Shown in pieces: positions 12,801 through 21,800 of a stretch of DNA of 64,000 nucleotides (positions within the stretch are counted from its first letter, which is position 1; each line of letters begins with the position of its first letter). The DNA is taken from positions 2,604,001-2,668,000 of the forward strand of contig NC_061480.1 of the NCBI RefSeq assembly GCF_022581195.2, given 5' to 3'. The position numbers and the translations under genes were made by a program. Origin of the DNA: Helicoverpa zea (lineage: Eukaryota > Arthropoda > Insecta > Lepidoptera > Noctuidae). The notes beneath the pieces are model-generated. The model had not been told where the DNA came from. It made no database searches and worked only from the letters and a program-made list of their open reading frames with translations.

Positions 12801-15800
12801 TCACATAACCTACGTATTGTCGATTCAACAAGGTCAGGCCTTGTAGCGATCAAATTATCTTTATTTGGTTAAATAGATTGGACATATAGATAATACCTTT
12901 TTGGTACAAATGTTAACAATGGTAAGTATGTAAATATATTTTGTATGGGGGATTGTTTGAGAAGGAATAACTCCCGGGATAAACACGGCTAGGGTTTCAT
13001 TTGGCTTACTGGTCATAATGGCGTCTTAGCCGATTGTCGGCTTGTTCTCATATAAGGAGACCAGCCAGCAGATGTAATAGTACATGTGTGGTACATTTGT
13101 TTGGACAAAGGTGCACTCACTATTCCTTCACTCTCATAGCGCGATGCGACGACAATCCGACACCACCGGAGAGAGATTACAAGCACCACCGACATAAACA
13201 TCATTAATGTGAATAGGAGAACATGTTAATGATGATTGATACACCCTTATCAATAAACAACTTTCAACCTCAGGGCTGCTTTAAGGCGATTTCGACCTGT
13301 CCCGGGAGTAGAAGCCCATACACAAAAGTCGTATTATACGGCTATTAGAGCAACGATACTATTATATATTTATAGTTTTGAAGAACTCAAACAGACAAAG
13401 GTCATGGTCAGTTATTGACCTCACATTGGGTACATAACAAGATTACGTGGGAACTATCTAGGTCGGCGTCGGCGACAATTTGAAGGGTATTAGGTTGGTG
13501 TCATTTCGGACGTAATTAGAGGTTTTTGACACTACAGTAAATAATCATATATAGGTATTTATTAGTTGAGTTCAAAAAAAGGAGGTGGTCAGTTTGAACT
13601 GTATGTGTGTTTGTTTATGCGCGATTATCTCTCGTTTGGCTTAAACGATTTTGGTGCGGTTTGAGCTTAGTAAGCATTTGTCACGCATTTTTGACTTAAG
13701 GATATTATTGAACTAGTTTTTTCATTTTTTTGTAAAATGTTTGTTTGCTTTAAAGCGCAAATCTCAGGAATAACATGACCAGTTTGAGAAACACTTCAAG
13801 TTTTAAATAACCCATTTATTGAGGGAGGGTACAGCCTATTTCTTAGCCGAGTGCGCGAAGTATTTGCTACCGAATGCGGATAAAACCGTTGGCGAAAGGT
13901 AGCTGAGAAAAAAATGTGAATTTAAATAATAAATTGCATTTTGATAGTGCATATTTCACCACTTATGAGTGCATATTTATATGCATATTTCGGCATTAAT
14001 GTAAACCGTTATTTAGTGATGACACTCATAAATAATTTTAACAACTATGTAACGGAATCCTCAACTAACTAACCCCGATTCTGACTAAACCGGTTTACAA
14101 AAAAGCTTAATTGGCATACCATGTATGTAAGTACAAAAAATTATTGTGATAGGTCAATATTTTTTGTTCTATCACAATCACAAGTCATCATCATCATCAG
14201 CCTTTTTTATCGAACGTCAGACTTACTGGCTTCTGACTACACGTAACGACTGCCAAGGATGTTCAATGACAGCCGGGACCTACAGTTTAACGGGCCATCC
14301 GAAACTCAGTCGTTGGTGTCCAAGATATACTTAGAAAGTACATATAAACTTTGAAAAGTTGCATTGGTACTTGCTTAACCTGGAATCGACCACACTCATA
14401 CTTAAGAGGTTGGTTCTTTACCCACTAGGGCACCACGACTTCACATATCATATCATACATTGTGTGCACATTATTTCTTGACTGTTACTATAAGCGAGGA
14501 CTTGTAATTGACTTTCTATCGTCTATACTTCATCTTTTGTTAAGTTTTTACACAGCTGTAAGTCTTCCATTCATCCATCTCCCGAGCCTTTTCCCGACTA
14601 TGTTGGGGTCGGCTTCCAGTCTAACCGGATTCAGCTGAGTACCAGTGGTTTACAAGGAGCGACTGTAGGTCTTCAATATTGTATTAAATAAAAAAATAAA
14701 AGATATATGTTACGGAATCCTTCGTGCGCGAGTCCAACTTACACTTAGTCGATTTTTTTTCCGTATTTAAAATACATATTTCGTAACTGGCTCAATTTTA
14801 TTGCACTTTAATGTAAACTTTAAATAACCCGACCTACGACTTTTAAGTTAATAGTTTTACACGTATCAGTAAAAACAGAATAAACTGGTTCTTTTTTTCT
14901 GTCGAAATATGTAATCTTGCCACATTCTTTCTACTAAAGATACTCTTTTGTAGACATTTCAGAAACTTTAAAAATCCCTGAGGTTTTATTTTAAACTAGC
15001 TTCTGTCCGCGGTTTCACCCGCGTCCCGTGGGAACTACTGCCCGTACCGGGATAAAATATAGCCTATGTTACTCGGGAAGAGTGTAGCTTTCCAACAGTG
15101 AAAGAATTTATCAAATCGGTTAGTAGTTTCGGAGCCTTCAGGGTTCAAAGAAACAACAAGTGATAAATAGAAATCTATACTAATATTATAAAGCTGAAGA
15201 GTTTGTTTGTTTGTTTGAACGCGCTAATCTCAGGAACTACTGGTCTGATTTGAAAAATTCTTTCAGTGTTAGATAGCCCATTTATCGAGGAAGGCTATAG
15301 GCTACTTTTTATCCGGGTTCGTGCAGAGGTTTCCACGGGATGCGGGTGAAACCGCTGGCAGAAGCTAGTTAATACTATATGTCTGATAGTAGTTATCATA
15401 TAGAAATTATCCTTAAAAATACCTATCATTAATAATAGAAAAAAAAAAACAGAACAGTCAAACCAAGGGGTAGGTACTGGGACCCGGGGCTGCGGGTTGT
15501 TCGAAAGAGATACCGCGGCCCTGGTACATAAAAGGCCTAGGAATACGAAAAAAAAAAAAAGGGGTAGTTACTGAGTTGCCCGGGTAACTGGGTTGAGGAG
15601 GTCAGATAGGCAGTCGCTCCTTGTGGCACACTGGTACTTAGCTGCATCCGGTTAGACTGGAAGCCGACCCCAACATAGTTGGGCAAAGGCTCGTAATACT
15701 AATGTATAAAAAGCTTCTGCCAGTGGTTTCACCCGCATCCCGAAGGAACTACTCAGCGCACTTGGATAAAACGAGCATAAATACATCCTTCCTTGATAAA

Positions 15801-18800
15801 TAGATCTAACATTGAATTTCATATCGGTCCAGGAGATCCCGAGATAAGCGCCAAACAAACAAACTAAAACAACTAACTCATGCACACAGATAAAAAAATA
15901 TCTAAAGTCCTTTCCCAGGTTAAATCTATCTCTATTTATTTTCTACAACTATTCACCGGCTCTTTTTTTTTATCTATTCATCATCTCCCGAGCCTTTGCC
16001 CAACTATGTTGGGGTCAGCTTCCAGTCTAGCCGGATGCAACTGAGTACCAGTGTGCCACAAGCAGTGACTGTCTATCTGACCTCCTCAACCCAGTTACCC
16101 GGGCAACTCAGTACCTACCCCTTTTTTTTTTTCGTATTCCGTCATAGGCCTTTTATGTACCAGGGCCGCGGTATCTCTTTCGAACAACCCGCAGCCCCGG
16201 GTCCCAGTACCTACCCCTTGGTTTGACTGTTCTGTTTTTTTTTCTATTATTAATGATATTTTTAAGGATAATTTCTATATGATAACTACTATCAGACATT
16301 CAAATAAACATACTGTCAAGGTCGGTTAGAAGAAGACACACCATAAAGGTTAATTTACTACCATTATGATAAGAAAAATTCAAAAAAAAAAACCTTAAAG
16401 TAGGTGTCAAAAAAGCACCAATTTCATAACAACACGCAACATATATGCACTAAACACACAAAAAAAAACACTTTTATGTCACTGTCTAGTATTATGGACA
16501 CATTATTTTTACTATTTATTTCAACGTCTATTATGATGAACACAACACAATTTATTTATCACAACATGATGTTTATATTATCGCGGCGTTTTATTATAAA
16601 TGCGTCGTGAATACGTGTGGTCTAGTCAACGGTCGCGAGGGTACTAAATTATAGTTCATCTTATACAAGTTACACCTACTACATATGTGATACATATTAT
16701 GTACTAGACGTGTTATCGCGGTTTTACCCGCGTCTCTTGGGAACTACTGCCCGTTCCGGGATAAAATATAGCCTATGTTACTCGGGAAGAGTGTAGCTTT
16801 GTAATAGTGAAAGAATTTTTTAAATCGGTTCTGTAGTTCCGAAGCCTGTAGGGTTAACAAAAAAATGTTTAATCTTTTTTAATAGTATAATTAGATATAG
16901 ATTAACTGTCTACCTCGTTGGTCTAGTAGTCCCATAGCGGGACTACTGCGTCTCGGGTTCGATTCCCCGGTTGGACCTAAATCAATTAGTGGATTTTAAG
17001 CAAGTTTTAAGAAACTTTCACAAAGTCCAGAGCCTGGAAGTTGGTGACTGATACACCCGTGCATCGGAGAGCACGTCAGTGTCTGCTCCTGATCTCTCCC
17101 CGGTGGTGTCGGATTGCCGTCCCGATAGCCTTTTAAGGATTTTTATTCGAGTGCCCAAAATCGTTCCTACGGGACGCGGTAATAACAACAGCTGGAAGTT
17201 AATATATTATATAGATATAGACGAAGCCTGCAGGGCTGCGGGATAGTTCGTGCTCATTACCGCGGCGCTGGTACATGGCGGGCTTAAGAAAGAACATGGT
17301 GGGTTTAGTCAGTAAGAGTCTGACACTCCCTCACGCTGCACACACAGCGGGAGCCGTTATTTGATGATTTCCCATAAAAAAAACTGCCGTTTACTTTTCA
17401 TACGCCTTTGGCATTCTTGGCTCTAGAGATTCTGTGTACCATTTAATTAAATCGATTAAGTAGTTTTCGTATGTGAAATATTTTTGCAATATTGTTTTTT
17501 CTTCATTTTTATATCATCTTAAAATAAATAAGATTACTAGAACATGTTCAAATCAATGTGAAAAAGTCGTGGTGGCCTAGTGGGTAAAGGACCAATCTCT
17601 CAAGTATGAGGGCGCGGGTTCGATCCCAGGTCAGGCAAGTACCAATGCAACTTTTCTAAGTCTGTATGTACTTTCTAAGTATATCTTAGACACCATTGGC
17701 TGTGTTTCGGATGGCACGTTAAACTGTAGGTCCCGGCTGTCATTGAACATCCTTGGCAGTCGTTACGGGTAGTCAGAAGCCAGTAAGTCTGACACCAGTC
17801 TAACCAAGGGGTATCGGGTTGCCCGGGTAACTGGGTTGAGGAGGTCAGATAGGCAGTCGCTTTTTGTAAAGCACTGGTACTCAGCTGAATCCGGTTAGAC
17901 TGGAAGCCGACCCCAACATAGTTGGGAAAAAGGCTCGGAGGATGAGGATGATGATTACTAGAACATGTTCGTTGTGAAATCCGACATTTACTTAAATGTT
18001 ATGTTTGTCGACATACTTGATAAATAAGAAATGTTTATTTATTTGTTTATGTAAAAGAAGATAAGGTCTACATCGGTATTAAAGTTTTTTTTTCTTTTTA
18101 ACGCTCTACGCTCACCAACTCCACATGCTATGGTCAAAACAATTTGTACAAAGGTATACTCCATAAGGGAATACGTAGGTGAACATATTAAAGAGAGCAC
18201 ATAAGGACAGTACATATGGGTGTACGTAATAAGAGAGTACACAAGGATGACGAAAAGGGGGTTTCTAGGAAGAATACATAAGGAAGTGAATGGGGGAGTT
18301 TATAGGGGCAGTACATAAGGGTGTCTTATCTCTTTCCGGTCGTGTCGGATTGCCGTCCCATTGGGTTATGAGAGTGAAGGAATAGGGAGTGCACCTGTAT
18401 CTGCGCAAATGCTTGTGCACTATAATATGTCCCGCGCAGCTGGCTGATCTCCTTAAATGAGAACAGCCGCCGTGGCCGAAATCGGCCGTGGACGCCATTA
18501 TTACATAAGGGTGTACATAGGTGTTGTACATGACAGAGTACAAAGGGGAAGTTTATATTTAAGTGAGTAATAAGGAATACATAACGAAGGTTTTGGTGAC
18601 TTTATGACTCTGTGATGCAGTGCTGCCGTGAGCGTCCAGTATACTGAACTCCTGCACTCTCTCCTACAGTTACACAAGGACAGCTCACCTCGAGCCTCTC
18701 TCAGCGCATGCGCGGCGTGTCGCCAGCTGTTGCGCTCGGCGAGTGCGAGCGCGGTGTTGCCGTGAGCGTCCAGTATACTGAGCGATGCGCCTGCGCTGAG

Positions 18801-21800
18801 TAAAGTCTTCACATTCTCGAAGTGGCCGCGTTCTGCTGCTATGTGGAGGGCTGTCTGGAAGGTTGGATGAATATTAGTATGGTCGTCACAGCGTAATTTA
18901 TTAAGCGATTCACACACTGCCCCGCATGATGCAGCGTAGCGCGTGGATGCGTGTTCATCCGTTGTTTGTAAGTATCTCCGTTTGTATGGAAAACACGCAC
19001 AGTCCAACACACTGAAAATGCATCCACGCACGTTCATGCGGATCACGCGCATACACGCGGAGAAACGTGCACCCCCGCGCGTAGGTGCGTGGCGAGACGC
19101 AAGGCATGGCACACCGAATCCCGCAGTGCCGCGCGTGATTTTGAATGGGCGTGGCGTGTGTGTTTGAAAATGGATCTCAATGAGAGCCGCCGTGCGTGAA
19201 TCTACAAAACGCAACTACGCGCGTGAGTGCGCAAAAAACCCGCACGATGATGCAGATCTGGACTCCCGCAGGAACGCGCGTAGGTGCGTCTACACGCAAT
19301 ATGCAGCATGATGCGGGGCAGTGTGAAGATCGCCTTATTGTTTTCAGCTATATGCAGATTATTATAAAAAGGATTTATTTTAAGTGTTTTTGTACCTAAA
19401 CTGCTTCGAAACTTCTGTCTTGATTTGAAAAATTATTTCACTGCTGGAAAGCTACTTTAACATCTACATATATGTATCAACACATTTTCTGCCTGTAAGC
19501 CTGTATTCACCCTAGAGACAAAATTATTGGTATTTAGCCAACCCATTTACCACCCATGGCTTCAATAAAACATTGTTTTGGTTTCTAGTTTAAAATGGAA
19601 CAGAGTTGCCTTATTTTAGATTGGGTTTTCTAGATCATTTCAATGTTTTGTAATCTTTTAAGTCAGTACCCTCAGTAATGCTTACCTTGCCCCCAGTAGC
19701 TTCATCAGACTTAGCATCAATCTCCGCCCCCGCAGAGCAGAGCGCAGACAGACACCGAGAGCGCTCTGCAAGTGCAGCGGCATGCAGTGCGCTGCGGCTG
19801 CTGCAGTCCCGAGCGTTGACATCTGCACCGCTTGAGAGCAGCTCTTGGAGTAGCTCTAGGTTATCCCATAAGGCTGCCTGGGAAGAAATGAAGGTAGGTT
19901 TGTAGGGAGCTATTTGAAAGTGCTGTCTATACTTAGGTATTGTTAGCAAATTGTAGCGCGTGGTGCGCTAGGAACCGGGGATCTTCAGGATATTTCAATT
20001 AAAAGATTGAAAGAAACTTTAACTTTGGTTTATTTTTCTGACTCGGGGGTGAAATCACACTTCAATATAAAAACTTATTCTATTTCTATTTATATCATTG
20101 TTCGGCCAGGAATTGAATATAAAACACCAAAGAGTATCTAACTAAATACTACATCTCTACAGTATATATCCTACTAATATTATAAAAGCGAAAAAAAGTC
20201 GTGGTGGCCTAGTGGGTAAAGGACCAATCTCTCAAGTATGAGGGCGCGGGTTCGATCCCAGGTCAGGCAAGTACCAATGCAACTTTTCTAAGTTTGTATG
20301 TACTTTCTAAGTATATCTTAGACACCACTGACTGTGTTTCGGATGGCACGTTAAACTGTAGGTCCCGGCTGTCATTGAACATCCTTGGCAGTCGTTACGG
20401 GTGGTCAGAAGCCAGTAAGTCTGACACCAGTCTAACCAAGGGGTATCGGGTTGCCCGGGTAACTGGGTTGAGGAGGTCAGATAGGCAGTCGCTTCTTGTA
20501 AAGCACTGGTACTCAGCTGAATCCGGTTAGACTGGAAGCCGACCCCAACATGATTGGGAAAAAGGCTCGGAGGATGATGTTTGTTATTCTTTCACGCCAA
20601 AACGGCTGGACCGATGTGGTTGAAATTTGGCATGTAGATTAGTGATACCCTGGATTAACACATAGGCTACTTTTTATCAACATAGCACGCGGGCGAAGCC
20701 GCTGGCGGAAGCTAGTATATAATAAAGAGTCTAAGTAACAATACGAGCCTTTGTTTACTGCTTTTGTAAATATTGTGTGCAAAAAATACGCAAAATATAA
20801 ATAAATAAAGGTAAAAATTTGCCTCTAGTTTTCCTCAATAAATGGGCTATTTAACACTGAAAGAATTTTTCAAATCTATCCCATAGCTAAAACTATTCAA
20901 CTTTATAATAAGCAGCTACTTTCCACTGTTTCATCTCTGTCCCGAGGGTAGTTATTCCTAGCTAAAGAGTTTTTCCGTTTATCCGTTCAGCAGTATAGGA
21001 GTAATTAGGGAACAAAAAAGCAAAAACATTTGTTTTCTTTATTATATAATATTTATTTAGGGTTGGCTTTAGTATCGTTTGGCAGGCGGACGGGGCTAAA
21101 AGTGGTTAAATCTGGTAGAGGGTGGGTCTCCGATTATAACGCTACCACTCTTGTTACAAGGTAATGGATATTTTTCGAGAAATTTACAAAAAATGTTTCT
21201 AACCTCAAATCAGATAAAACGCGTAATGTCAACGTTATTCGGTGAAACGGAACGTTAAAATGGGCGATCGACAACCGAATGTGTTTTAGTATATCGTCTG
21301 TGGTGTACAAATCCGTGAAAAGGAACGCAAAAAATAAATAAATGTCTCTGGTTTTTGCGTTAAGTGTCATTTGTGATTAGCTGTCATTCCGTTTCTCTTC
21401 GAGTTGCGTCAATGTACTATGATGTTATTTCAAATAACATCTTATTTCTCTTAGTATGCACGAGCGAGCGAAGCGAGCTTGCGACTTAGGGCACCCCCGA
21501 CTCGGATAGGTTAGGTTCGAAGGGGATGGCGGGGTCTGCAAGACCCCGCCATTCCCTTCGTGGTTATTTTTTTTTAAACCACCCAGAAGTAGGAGCCCCG
21601 CGTAGCGGGGCTCCGTCGACTTTGCCTTTGTTCGTATTGATTAGAAGTACTTGCACTTAATTTTCCGACCGTAGTGGGTGATTATAGTGTTTTGAGGTTA
21701 GGTTACAAATATCTATTTTTCTCAAAAATTATGCGTTACCTTGTAACGGGAGTGGTACCAGAGGATAGGGGTGGAGCCCCCCAACACCCTCCCCCCCTTT

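Larger units (their letters stand above)
2650..18688. other. 16-kb Lrrk-like intron 3, repeat-rich
   Basis: No exon that keeps the phase between exons 3 and 4 is visible. Content is dominated by SINEs, MITEs, Helitron-like elements, LINE relics and a large foldback (listed separately). The unlisted stretches (about 3350-3680, 3830-4430, 7930-8210, 8450-9420, 9800-10840, 11570-12440, 12630-13000, 13210-13550 and 14680-14990) are AT-rich, with only small or unplaceable repeat fragments and no coding signal. Confidence 0.6.

Noticed and set aside
17568..17640. A functional tRNA gene with boxes A and B
   Set aside because: Head of full-length SINE-A, duplicated at 20196.
18501..19214. 237-codon minus-strand frame as a separate gene
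   Set aside because: It is Lrrk-like exon 3 with chance read-through into intron repeats on both sides. The splice sites at 18689 and 18854 define the real part.
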